NCBI RefSeq assembly: GCF_000524195.1 | Contig: NW_020170407.1 | Coordinates: 600,883-664,882, forward strand | DNA: 64,000 nt | From: Echinococcus granulosus | Lineage: Eukaryota > Platyhelminthes > Cestoda > Cyclophyllidea > Taeniidae | Direction: 5' to 3' | Shown here: piece after piece, positions 11,085-24,500 of the stretch | How positions within the stretch are numbered: the stretch's first letter is position 1 | How the letters are laid out: each line of letters begins with the position of its first letter | Translations under genes and position numbers: made by a program | The notes under the pieces: model-generated | What the model was told of the DNA's origin: nothing | Database searches by the model: none | What the model saw: the letters and a program-made list of their open reading frames with translations, nothing else

Positions 11085-14000
11085 TAAATAAGAATAAATA
11101 CAGCACTGCGCACAAAGTAAAATGGGTTTTACAAAACCCTAAAGTTAACAAAAGAGTACTCCCAACTGTTATCCTTCTACATAAAACGCTGGTCTTAACA
11201 TGGTAGTGAGTGGTGATATATATAGCAGCGGGTAAACGATGACAATGAAAATAACGTTCTAAAAAAAATGACGGTTTGCGAATACAAATAAATACTATTT
11301 CGCGAGTAAGTAATGCTCCCGTTTTAGTCTAACTTTATAATAAGATCAAATTATTAATAATAATGGAGTTCCCAGGATGAATATTGTCGACCAAATCATA
11401 CCCTTCTAAGGTACAAAACAGATCACTTGGAAAATTCAAATGCATGTGAAAGCGTACTGGAAATCCACCAATCGTATTTGAAGGCTTAAGGATCATGATC
11501 AAGATAATTTCGCGAATAAAGCCGAACTCAGATGTAAATCCTCCATAAAGTTGGGTCGATTTTTAATACTTACCTAAATAGTTTGTAAGTTTTGCCATAA
11601 ATCAATAAAAAATTATTAAAACTAGCCATTTCCTCTCCAAAGATTAATGTCGACGATTTGACTTGTATCCTTCGCTGATTACTTAAAACCGGTTGCTGAG
11701 TTTTACATAGCTAAACTTCAAAACGGTCCGCTCTACGAATCGCTCTTCTGGTACAACAATTAACGAATCACACTACCTATATTGTTCTGCTTCGATTAAT
11801 AAGCTACTGGAATATTTTCCATAAAGTTAATTACTGCCTAACATTAATTTAGCTCTATATTACTCCTCACTGTTATTAAAATTATAACCATGCGTCCATG
11901 ATATAGGGTCCCAAAAGGACGATTTGCTTTGGATAGGTTCTCAAACGAAATCTATTTACTCTGGTTGTTATTTGTGGCAATGCTGTGTGGCATCCCTTCC
12001 ATACACGAAGACACAAAAAGCCAGTGTGCTTTAAGCTTAGAAACACGCTGAATTGGACACTTTACCACAAATAGGGTAGCCAAAGGGAAGGGCCGAAACG
12101 CTAGAGCGGCTATATCCGCAGTTATGACAAGTACCTTTGACCTTATCTTCATAGCAAATAAGCTCTTCCATCGATGTAGTGGAAAAGCGAGGTTGGTTTC
12201 GAGACAAACAATTCTTTGGAATTCCATGTCATTATAAGTTGTTTCAGTGGCGAGTCAATTTGAGGTAATTGTCATCGGTTGCTTCTTGGCAGGTAAATAA
12301 CACCTACGGCTTCGATGCAGCACGGTGGACACCTTTGCGCAAGAAGTATAACAAATTGTCCTGTTCACCTTAATTTCGCTATTTTAAACAAGCACTGAGC
12401 CGTTTCTTTTAAAACCGTATCATAATTGCAATTGGTAAGTCCCAAATCATATACCGTCACCTTCTTCTGAAATGGCTTAATTAGGGAAGCTCAGAAAAAC
12501 AAGATATCCAGATTAAATTATTATGTGCGAAAAATAGAAGCTTCAAGATATTAGGCTGTAAAATGATTCATGTATTTTCAACATTTTGCTTAAGGTTTCA
12601 CCACTTCATATATTTCTAATCAAGGTAAGGTGAAGTAACATCTGGTTTTTGTTTATTTTCCTCGAAATAGGCAAAACTATACCCACTTTTGACTCCGTTT
12701 ATGCAATTTTGAGCGAAGCCTTCCTCTAACATTTCGCGGTCAACTAGAGCGTATCCATAGCTTGAAGCTGCTCTCTGTTCGTGCTTTAAGTGCTACTTCA
12801 AATTAGAAGGCAAAGTTATAATCAATTCCCATAAATCGCGGGGATGACTACGTAACTCGCCAAGGGTGAGGACAAATGTGCACAAAGTGTCAACCAAGCA
12901 AAGCACGAACGAAATAAGTTACACTGACTCTAAAAATTGCTGTCGATTTAATTCACCGTACAACAAGAATCATGACATCGCTTCGGTAAGGCCGAGGCGC
13001 CTACAAAGAATGCACGAAAGTAGAATGTCTTCTTTGAAGTTTACATCACTACGAATGGGTGAACTAGTGAAATGATTTGTGAAAAAAAAAACCGTACTTA
13101 GGCTAGGATAATCACTTAACATTTTCACCCGTGCAAATATTAAGGCAATAATATAGGTTTCATTTAAAAGTATTCCAAAGTCATGATATTTAAGTTTTAA
13201 TACGTTTAAAAGCAGGAGTTCGACAGAGGTAATTGTGCAATCCAGAACGCTAGTTAATGCAAAGATATCTAAAATAACACTATTTTCCGAAAACAGTAAA
13301 TAGATAACCATCTGAGATTAGAAACTGTCTACTGTTTTCTAAATGCAACGCATTCCTCTCTGCCCTTCAAATCCCTTGAAAGAACTAACTGATTCGATAA
13401 GGGAATATCTATTAGTTAACGTTATCGGGGATAGGTACAGGTTAAGGGGAATCTGGACTCGAAACTCTCCTCTGCCTCGTAGAAAACTGATGGCCCTTCC
13501 ATTACAAGATTAGAGTTCACTGCACGCTTCTCACCTAAAAAGCACATTTAAATAACATTCGTATTACTCTAAGCGTCTTAAATAATCATTATCTACTCCT
13601 TCTACCCTCGACCAAGGATAATGTCGTAATTGATTGGGGAATGGATGCCAAGCCAAAATAATATTTTATGACAAATGACAACGATTTCTATCGTGTCCGT
13701 GCAGTTGAGGTGGTAGGATTTCTATTAATGTCTCTTGATGGCTTGCATTTCTAGCTTAAGTAAACATATGTTAAAAGCAGTGAAAACGTTTTCGTCGATA
13801 TGAATTTTACTTGTTGATCTATTTCACAGTTGTGCAAATGAGAGGTGGCAGAAACAGCTTACATCAAGGTAGAGACCATATTTATGGTGAAGATGATAGC
13901 AGCCATTTGCAGAAGTGTAAAAGCTTTTTAGTTGGGAAGGTTAACGTTGACAATGAAGCATTTTTTTGTGCTCTCGCAACCATTCCCTAAGTTAGGTGCG

Positions 14001-15815
14001 CACACGTGTGTACTTGCGTGTGTATATGCACTTCTGGCCATCCCACTATAAGTATTAGCAGAGTATAGAGGTGTCTACCTTAGAAACATCAGCACCACAA
14101 CGTATACGATAAAAAAATTGCCGTTCTTTATTCATTAAGACACTAACCTTATTTTCCTTTTGGCCTAGAATCTGACTTCAATGACTTACTTTGAGGAGTT
14201 CAATTTAGATTGAAATGTTGACAAAAGAATTTCTTTGCGCACGAAAATGCACGATTTTTTACAAATCTCTTCCGGCATTTAACGAAACATTCTCATCACT
14301 TATGACTTGCAAGCTTATTTTATCACCTTCCTGAGCATTCTTGATAATTACCTTGGTGGAAAAACCGGAAAATTATGGACAAATTAGTATCACTTTTAAA
14401 GTCTGGTTTCTTGCTAGGGTCATGGTTACATCACGGTCAGTTTGGGACATCAGCTGAGATGTGGGTAGTCAGGTGAAGTATCAGCCAACAGTTTCATGAT
14501 TTCCCCTTTGATAAATTACAAATAGACCAAACACCATATGCATACAAGAGCCGAAGTGGGTACTGATGAGATGATCCTATGTGTGGCTTTCAACCGTGAC
14601 TACATGGCGAATCGTAATTTGACATGGACCAATAAGACAAAAAATTTTGGATTAGTCGTAACAAATTAGCCAGACAAAGAGACTGAATAGCTAAATTGAT
14701 TGTAAAATCGGCAAAAAATGCACAGAGATAGGAATGAAAAGTGAGTTTGAGGCTCGTCTTTCTACCTTACCATGACGGCTTAAATAAGGAAAAAACGTGC
14801 CATCACGTTAGAGAAAATTGATGGATGTAGTTGAATGGAATGTGGAAATACGGAATAATTGGGAATCTGGTATTCTACGAATCACACATTATCTGCCGTA
14901 CTTGCCTTTAGTAATGATTTGTACATACCGGTGAAGGTGCGCGTAATTAAGTCGTCAAATTGGACAATAGGGTGAAGTAAAACAGACAAGTGAATGCATA
15001 AACAAGCTACTCAAACCAAAGGAGTCAGACTAAGATTCAGTCTTTTGCCCACAGTATTCTTTAGACCCTAACTAAACTGATTAGGTCATCACATACTTCA
15101 CGTATCATAAACCATCTTACCCATATATGTTTAATAACTCTTCTATCCTGGCAAAATTTGTGCCCTTAAAATAAGGTTTCTACGTCATTTGTTTGCCATA
15201 ATAATTTATGCAAAAGTGTTTAAGGCCAAAATCTCTTATAAACCCCTTATTTGCACAACATTTTTATTCGCTGTAACCGTTTCGTTTGTTGACTATTCCA
15301 AAGCGATACGCAATTTTTAGCACCTCAAATTTTATGCAACACAAACAGCCTTCGTTGAGATCATTACACCAAGATCACGATGACCGAGAACACAACACTT
15401 AGTTTTACCTTATAATGTGCGTAACAATGATCCTTAAAACAACAATTTGTATAGAATAAAAGATCCGCTAGCCAATTTGGAGGTATATTTGAAGCGTTGA
15501 CTTCATAAGTAAACAAAAATAGTTAAAAACTGCGCCCATCAGAACAGATTAGCTTGATGTCATTTGTAAAAATTGTTCACTGAGAAACAAACATATCGCT
15601 TCTTATAGAGATCCTGCTTTATTCTTTCTTTCTTTTGACGGTATCAATATTTAGGCCAAGACAATTCTGATGACTATTTTTCACTGCCCATTTATGAGAA
15701 CACTCAACAGCTCGAAGTTGAAGTTTTACGTTCCTTTGGAAATTTTCTCTCACATAAGCATGTCAGTTAGGGGCTATTTTTGGCCATGGTTCTTAAAGGA
15801 CCAGCTAAAAGGCTC

Positions 15816-15915
15816 NNNNNNNNNNNNNNNNNNNNNNNNNNNNNNNNNNNNNNNNNNNNNNNNNNNNNNNNNNNNNNNNNNNNNNNNNNNNNNNNNNNNN
15901 NNNNNNNNNNNNNNN
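15816..15915. other. Assembly gap, 100 N
   Basis: A run of exactly 100 N, the usual placeholder for a scaffold gap of unknown size. It lies just left of the GC-richer island at 16.0-16.4 kb. Confidence 0.98.
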
Positions 15916-16235
15916 CAGTGCGCAATTTTCTATCAAAAACCAATGTCATGATCGAATCTATCAACAATAACACTATCAGGGAGCACAAACCAAGCGGGAA
16001 CAGTGCTAAGCTATTGGTTAAACAAACAAGCGGTCGGTTTAGTCACTCCCCAGCCCAGCAGGAGATGTGGTGTTGACTCGCCCTTCCTCTTTTACTGGTG
16101 CCGTGCGCATCTGCTGCCATCAACTGCAACTGCGCTTCTGGGAGTGCCTCTGCCAGCCATAAATTATGTTCTGCCTTCTACCAAATCGACGCGACGGCAA
16201 CAGACATTCCTCGTGTGCGAACGTGCGCACATGCA

Positions 16236-16278
16236 TAATCGCATATTTATAGGCGCACGAATTGATGCTCAGTTCTTC
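16236..16278 (+). promoter_or_regulatory. Candidate core promoter (TATA-like box plus initiator)
   Basis: An AT motif TATTTATA at 16244-16251 is followed by TCAGTTC at 16269-16275, which fits the arthropod-style initiator consensus TCAKTY with the A at 16271, 27 nt from the start of the AT motif. This spacing suits a TATA/initiator pair. It lies in an island (about 16.02-16.43 kb) with visibly more G+C and CpG than its surroundings, 5.3 kb upstream of the first receptor exon on the same strand. Both motifs are short and can occur by chance. Confidence 0.35.
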
Positions 16279-19200
16279 TTTTTCCTTTGTACTTTGCGGT
16301 TGCCGGACAAAGACACGCACTCGCACAAATCTCTAGGGCTGGACCTCCCAATCACGGTAGCTGATGCACAAACCAAGAGTAGCCCTCCGCGCCGAAAAAC
16401 GTGGGCCCGTTTCCGACGGCCATCTTAGGCTCTTAAATTTGGAATCGCTTCAGCAGCAAATGAAGACATCACATTTACAAAAGTTTAATCGTTATCTAGA
16501 CAATGTAAAAGAATAAAAGTCTGAAGAACAGAATTTCGTTACATCCTTCTAGCAACTACAGTAGATACCTTTATAAATAACGGGCTTAAACATATCTATT
16601 AACCTACTTGCAATTAATACTACACGTTCATGCAGAAAAATAGGGTTATTAAATGGTGGAAATTCGATTTCCTAACATCTGTTATTCAGTAGCGATGCTC
16701 TGACGAGTCTAAAATTAGAGCTTATAATGTAAGAACCCTAGGTAGTATAAGGCTAAGTAAAAATGTTGCAGAAAAATATTAAATGAATACAAAGAAGGTA
16801 AAGGTGAACGTTTGCCTTGTAGAGTGTACGTTTCTGATTTAAGGGCTTCTCACGAACATTTACCAAAGATTTTCGTTTGTGTGAATTAAAGTATTAAGTG
16901 ACATGAAAGGAAATGAGTAGGTAGGAGAATAAGAGGGGAACAAATATGAGAATGGGCAGGAGGTTTCGGTTTGGGGTAAAATATATTAATGTTTAGTTTT
17001 TCTGCTTAGTCTTCGGTCTAATTTTTCCGGAGTTATTTTTCCAAACCCAATTTAATGGCTGCAAGAAGCGACTGAAATGGGAAGTGCACTTGTGGGAAAA
17101 CATTTCGAACAAATTTTCACTGGTTCACTAGGAAGTTGTTTTTCAGAGCAGTTTGAAAGATAGTTGCAAGTCAAAACTTGTTTTCGAGATAGTACGATCC
17201 TTCTAAATAATTAGAATCGCAGAACTGTCAAGGTAAAATATCAGGATGATACTAGCCTCTTAATTTAATGCTCAGGAAAACGGAGCGTTTCACGCCCAAC
17301 GACTAAGTTTAATTAATGTTTTATAAGATTTTGATTACATCCATTCATTATTCTGCCAGAGAGAAATGTTAACGAGTTTATACAACCGTAAAATTTCATT
17401 TTTTGAGTAGATATGAACCACTGCAATAGATTTCCGGGAACCAATTAGTGTATAATTCTATTGCATTACCTATGCGGGAAATCGCTTTTATTTCCATCAC
17501 TTTATATATTTGCCTTTTGAATGAAGGGTTACAGTGTGATATCACAGATTCTTTAATAAAATACGGGACCTTTTTAGTTTAAGATAATATTTATTCAAAT
17601 ATGTGTAAAAATGTTTGCCTCATTTGGTGACATTGCTAATAAGGGCCATTCGCAGCAAATCTACCATTCTTGGAAACATGATAAGAGGTAAAATTTAGGC
17701 TAAAGTAAAAAAGTGTTGGCCAGCTAAACCATATATACTTCTTTTAAATTAATTCCGTAAATTTTTTTTCCCTTTAGCATTCTTAAACGCACAACGCAAA
17801 GGTCAGGAGTCGAAGAGATGGGCTGTGGAGTGAACCAAACGGATAATATTTAAGCTATTCAGCCGGTGGATTTTGCTAATGTGATAATTGCTAAGTTATG
17901 AGAGAGAGTATTCGTAAGTCCCACAGCACCATGGCTAGCTAACAATATTTACTCATTAGATTTCCAGGCCTACTAAATGTATTTGCGGTACCGTTGTTTA
18001 CTGAACACAAAATAAAGATGTGAACGAAAGAATGATAAAAAAGCATTAAATGAGTTTCAGAGGAAACGATAAAATCTTAGCGTAAGGGTAAACAAAAATA
18101 AAAATCATTTTTCATTAAAACTAGTTGGTTATGGGAGACAATTTGAAGTAATTACTTAAATTTTAGCATTATTGCTCCCTAAGGAAGAATACTTGGAATC
18201 AAAAACTATGAACAAAAGGTTACTCAGAAGGCATTAACTTGGCCATTACATTGTTTAATCTGTAAACTTAAAAGAGTACAAATAAATGTACCGACCGATT
18301 AAAGCTAAACCAAATCCCTTTCTGGGTTATTTCAAGACGTGTCAGATCATTCTATACGAAATGTCCAATTCCGTCAAATACTAAGTTATAATCGAGATCT
18401 CTGATATAAACTCCAATCAAAACTTTTAATCTCTGTCTAACGAAGATACAGGGATACTCTTTTTCCTTTGCAATTTGCTTAAACGGCATTTCTGAAATAA
18501 ACTCATTCCAAAAATTTGTGCCGCAATCGTAGATTCAGAGCACTCTGCCATTTAGCCATATTCCAGTTTTGACTATAATTCTTTTGTGAAGAGGAGTCCA
18601 AGAGCGGTTTAGTTTCAATTGAAAAAAAAATAAAAAAATGCGTGATTTTAGAAAATTGGGGTTCTTTGTGCCACAGTTCGATGTGTACTTAGAACAAGGT
18701 CTGTATGTGTGTGTGCGGCACTGGAGTACATGGGGTGGGGTTCCAAATGTTGTGCATCTATATCCTTGTAACTTGCCTTAAGATAAAAGGCATTATTAGC
18801 ACACATAGAATGCGTTCCCATCCAATGTTAGGCAATCAGGAGCAACTCAACAAGGGCGTGAAATGAAAATGTTTTTAAAGGGTTCGCGAATACGACACAA
18901 AGGAGGGAACCAGCAAGAACGCTTTCTGGGGTCATATGCACCTTTACCAAGCTCTTGGCGTCTGCTGTGATTAGCCTTCCACATTGACCATCGCGATAAT
19001 CTACAAGTGGAACAAAGTCAGAGACGAAGGTCATAAGTAATTCTCCATTCCAATGAGAAAAATATCGATGAAATCCATCTCCTGTTAGCGAGTTTTAATA
19101 AAATAATAATTAATTTTGCGGAGGCCATAAATCACGCATCATTTAATTCTCCAAATGGAAGATCTTTAGAATTCCTTAATGGTAGTGGTCCTTCAGAACT

Positions 19201-21549
19201 TCGATTTAATTTCGATGCTCTCTTAAGTGTCATTGCTTCTTTGGTGTTAATCAGCTGTCTATTCGAGATAGCACTTGAATCAAAATGGTGCGAATAGGGA
19301 TTTAAAATATTCTAATTAGTATTTTTAGGGACGACTTAATCTCAATCAATAGTCATTGTCCCCAATTTCGCCTCCTAGGGAATTTCCGCAAGTTGATTCA
19401 ATCGCGGTAGAGGTGTTTCTTTACTGCTTCAGACCTAGGCCTTTTTCGAAGAATCAGCATAAGGTGAAAATGTCAGCCGCGTCTGACAGCTGCTACCGGC
19501 AGATTTACGACCATTGAGTCGATTGTAAATACGTCAAAGAAGTAAAAGGCCATATTCGTAGCCGATAGGGATTTGCATAACACCGCCATAGATACTGATT
19601 TGCAAGAGCCTGGGATGATTCCCTTAAATTTCCACAATGTTATCACTATACTGCTAAGTCAAAGCAACCATTTACAAAGCAGCAGATAGGGAGAAACCAA
19701 TTTGACTAAGATATGGTCAATAAAATTTCTTCCAATGAGTGAAAGGGGGCAAAACATTTTGGAAACCCTAGCGTGGTATTGTCCAAGTAAATTACAACAC
19801 TGGTTAAAAGTTTTAACTTTAATACGTATTCACCGTTAAATAGTATAATTCTGCCAAAATACTATTCAAATTTGGCAGTTTTTCCTTCCTAAATGCCAAA
19901 CTTTCATGATAAGTACTTTACTGTCAGTATTGTTTCCATTTAGCGCGCGTAAGGTAGGCCTTCAAGAAGGGCCTTTCAGCTGCGTACCCATAAAGAGGCA
20001 ACTGTGTGGATGGCTTACAACAAAATAGCAGGTTATAGCTATGTTTCAATAAAGACCACCTTAAAACTCAGCATCCATGGAGCCTTTTCGACACAAAGCG
20101 TTAATTTTACTACCGACGACTCCACTTAAAGGATTAGCATTACGATACTTTATCAATCCACAATAAAAGAGACTGACCGATTCACGAAATTGCTTCAGCA
20201 CCCTGTTCCACTATGAACTGATGTATTTTTTCCAGAAGTAGTAAGATAAACTCGCTCGTTTCCTAGCTTTGATGACCAAATATTACCTCGGGGGGTGGAC
20301 CAGCAGTTATCTAACACCAGTGGTAATTTCACTAGCTTTCTATGCAACTTCTGTAAGCGTAAATCACTGTACACAGGTCCATTTTTAGAATTAGTAGCAG
20401 CTTTAGAAAGAATTCGTGATTTTTTTGCCATAAAAGCCATAAGGTGGAGCAGTGATGCATTAAAAAGTATATCATATTAACAGTTCCTTCAAAATTGTGT
20501 CATATTTACGAACAACGACGTTTTTATTTCATAGAAATCTTAAAATTCCGTTCAGAATTATTGCACAAACTAAGAGATTAATAGAAAATACTTTAAGGGC
20601 AAATGCAATAACTTTTGAGGATGCTAATAGAATCACTTATCAGGTATATTGGTATCTAATTCAAAGGAGTCCTCACTTACTTAATTTCATTTTTCAAGTT
20701 ATAATAAGTGGCAAAACGTCGACATTTTACTTTACTGTATGAATGCCCCCAACTTAAAGTTAGGGGTAGAAATTTTCCTTCCCACTGAATTGACCAATTC
20801 GCCAACCAGTTACTTTGAATCTCAAGAACACCAAAAATCTCAATTCAGTAGAATGACAATTAAACCTACAAAATTAATTCCTTCATCAATTCAACGGATG
20901 TTTTCAGGCAAAATGCGGAACCGCATTACCCGTGAGGACACCATGAATGTTTTCTACACAATTTAAGTTATCAAACAACAAAAAAGTGCTTCAAATGGCC
21001 TTTCACACCATAATTTATTTTAAGAAATTTCCCCAAGCTAGTATAATATGATTTAGAATATTTACCTTATAATTTAATTTGCTTTGACTAGTGTCATTCA
21101 AACCGACTCTCGGCTTTTTAAAGCCTTAGAACTGATTACTTGATAGGTTTACCAAAATGCGAGTTACTAAAAAGCAAGCCTTGGGTGTTTAAAAACGAGT
21201 ATCCTTCAATTTCAATAACTAGCAATATACAGATCCCAGGAGATAACTTAGCTTTTGGACGACTTATTACATTTTAACAGTAGTTCCAAATTGGAATTTT
21301 ATGCTACCACATTAACGATTCTGAAGTTCATTTAATTATTAGGTAAATGAAAGAATGAACAAACAACTAATACGCTCAAAGCGACACAAAAGACAGCACG
21401 ATATGATTGGTCGAGAAGAATCCAATAGGAGGTGCAGACAAAAATGGGTTCATCATGCTAGTAGCTGCGATTGCCATTCCACCCCGTGGCCTAGGATACA
21501 CTTCATTATAAATATATTTATAATTAAAACCACAAAAAATAGGATTTAG

Positions 21550-24500
21550 CAGTTTTACAAATACAATGCTATGTCTCGTATGCGGAGACACTGCTAGTGG
21601 AATTCACTACGGAGTCCTCTCCTGTGAAGGCTGCAAAGGATTCTTTAGACGGGCATTGCAAGTAAGCTTCTAGCTAATGATGGAACATTTTTAAATTTTT
21701 TGAACCCTTTATGACGTCTATTAGTAGACCGTAATTTGCTGGCATCAGTAAGCAGTAAATAATTTGGGAAGTAGGCACGTATATAGGCCTACTTGTGAAT
21801 ATTGTAGTTTGATTCTGGCACTGTTTCCGTAGTTTGTCATTTTCTTAGTCATTCTCCTTTAGTAATAGTTGTCAGACTAAGAAATTTCCAAGTTTTCATT
21901 TACTATTTGATGTTTAAACAATTAATCCACTCATTTGCTGTATCCTTTATAGGGTGTTTAGAGTGCATGGTAGTTGTCCTAGCTTGGAAATTAGGCTTTT
22001 CATCCATGCAGTGGCATAAAACAGTGTTAGCGACTAAAGTGAACCGTAAGGTCAAGTAAAAAACTTCTGATCACAAGGTGAACTTTATTTGTGATCATGG
22101 ACTTTTGACCTGTGGAGTTTTTTCATCGCATGTGCGATTAGCAATCCAAAATGGGTGAGGTTGTCGATTTGTTTTGTTCTTGAATGATCCCCATGCTTAT
22201 CGAGCTTCACTCATAGTGTACCATTCCAATAGTATGAAGCTTCAACGCAAATGTTGAAATAAATGCTAATCCTGCTAGAAAGCTTCGCTGCTTATTTATC
22301 CACATTGAAGCTTTTTGACAATTATGATTATAAGTCTCATAAATTATATACTTATGGTGTTAATTTAAAAACACCACATAAGACAGCTGTAACGAGGAAA
22401 GGCAAGATTACATTTAGTCGGCATTGTATGCACACCATAGGGCTGATTTATGGGAAACACTAACCAACCAAATACCTAAGGCTAGTAATACTAATTTCGA
22501 CGAAGTTAGGGCGTCGTGAAAATAATTTGATTCTCCTGACTGATATAAATATTTGCTAATTAGTTCCTCTTTCAGTGAGATGCAGCATTGCTCCGTGCGC
22601 CATCTGGAAATCAGGTTTGGTTCTTGCTGTAGGAGGAAAGACAGGGCTCCCTTAAGGTGGTAGCTGCAGCAAGTACAACACCTCCACCTAACTACTCCGT
22701 AAAATGCGTGTAATTTTTTTCTCCATAAATGATGCCCACGCCATAAGTGTGTTTCTTGAACCAAGTGCTTCTTTATAAGGCGGAATGAGATCAGGCAATG
22801 AAGAATTTCTCAGGATCCAATCAGATTCCTCAACGATTAGAATTACGAAAATATGAGAAAATCAAAGTCACTGACAAAATTAGTGATAAAACGTTTCAAT
22901 CTGGCGAAAAATAGACTCACATGACTTGTGAAAAACAAAGGAAATATGTTCCGCACGTAAGAGGGAATTGTGAAAACCTTTTGAATGGGTGAAGAGCTGA
23001 GAAGAGGAATAAGGGTTTAAAAAATAATAATCTATTGATCTATTAAAAATGGACTGTCATACGCGTAAACCAGTCAGTATTTAGGAAAGCAGAATATCCT
23101 ATTGATGTAAAGTGAAGTTTTTGGGTGATAATCGGCATTGCTTTTGATCGCTGACCGTGACAAACATGCTACGTCTTTCATTAAAACAAATAGCTTAAGC
23201 AGTTTGTAAATGCCACAAATCCCATAAATATTTATTGAGATTACTTCAATAAATAATGGAATTGCGTACAAGTGTAGCCAATGGGAGCCAGCATTAACTC
23301 ACCGAGCGTTCGCATTGAAACTAGTTTATTGCACACAGTGGTCTCCTGTACTATTTCCTTGGGGCAACTGCACTCGCGATAATTGAACCTAAATGGAAGC
23401 AATTCAGTCACTTAGACAGGTGTCCGATTTCGAAATGACACTTTGCTAGGAAGAAATTTGAAGTTTTGGTACGCTTTTACAGCCTACGAATGAGGGACTT
23501 AATACATCTGTTACTTGTTTGGCTGGATAGGATAAACGAGCACACCTGCGCAAATGCATTAGGCAGGATCGATGTAAGATCTCGATTAAGACACGCAACC
23601 ACTGTCAGCCCTGTCGGCTGCGCCGGTGTCTGGAGCTAGGCATGTCTCGCGAGGCAGCCAAACTGGGTCGCAGATCTCTCAAGACCTGGAAGAACCTCGA
23701 CCTCGCCATTGCGCTTCACGGTCAGCAAATCAATAAACCTGAGGACAGCAACCAATCACTTTCTTTGACCAATAAGGACACACCAGCTACTCAAATATGT
23801 AAGTGATCAAGTGATTGGTCAAGGAACAATAAAATAAAATTTAACGAAGTGTTTACGATAATCAGAAAGCAAAGTGATTAAACTGAGGATAAATTAAATG
23901 ATTACTTTATATCCAAAAGCCTTGTTCTTTTAATTTTGCAATAAAGAGCATAAGTAAATTTCATTTTGATTGCCATAATTGATTTTGAACAATCCCTGAA
24001 TGAAGAAAGCCATTTTTGAAGGAATAAACTTCACCAATATGTGTAAATTACTTAATTTGGTTTTCTATGTCAAAAGGAATATTAATAAGGTGGCTCTGTG
24101 TCAAATGACCCTGCCTACTTTTGTATTCGCTGTCTAAATACTCCCTTTACATTCAACTAGTTACTACCTTCTAGTAAATTTCACGAATTCCTCATGATTA
24201 TCTGTTAGCATCCTTTTTCATAACAGATCACCTGTAAAATCAGGTTGAGGTTTTCCTCACCCGGAATTTCATTTCATATATGGGTTGCATCGGTGAAAGT
24301 TCTAATTGCAATATTCAAGTGCTGCACGTGGACGCTCATGTTCACTCCAATCTTTTTCATTTTTGAAGCCCACCACTTTAAGAATAGGACTGCTGAATAA
24401 AACGCAGGAACACACAGTCTCAAGAGCCCACTCACAATACATAAAATGTCTTAAGAAATTTAAACTTCCAAATATCCTAGGTCCAGAAAACACATATTTA

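Larger units (their letters stand above)
11085..21549. other. About 10.5 kb without a recognised coding exon
   Basis: This region separates EIF2B3 (leftward) from the nuclear receptor (rightward), so it probably contains both promoters and 5' non-coding exons of the receptor. Scattered open frames exist, the longest at 12970-13311 (-), 11952-12227 (-) and 16003-16428 (+), but none shows a known motif or an exon pattern. The sequence is AT-rich except for the stretch at about 16.0-16.43 kb. One 100-base gap lies inside. An upstream coding exon of the receptor could have been missed, because receptor N-terminal regions are poorly conserved. Confidence 0.5.

Noticed and set aside
12970..13311. 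Open frame of 113 codons on the minus strand
   Set aside because: Hydrophobic, AT-derived composition, no motif, and no exon structure around it; chance is the simplest reading.
16003..16428. Open frame of 141 codons on the plus strand
   Set aside because: Lies in the GC-richer island where stops are rarer. The product shows no domain, and the segment looks more like promoter or leader sequence.
18828..19034. Minus-strand open frame of 68 codons with mixed composition
   Set aside because: No family resemblance was found on either strand, and no splice signals tie it to a neighbour.
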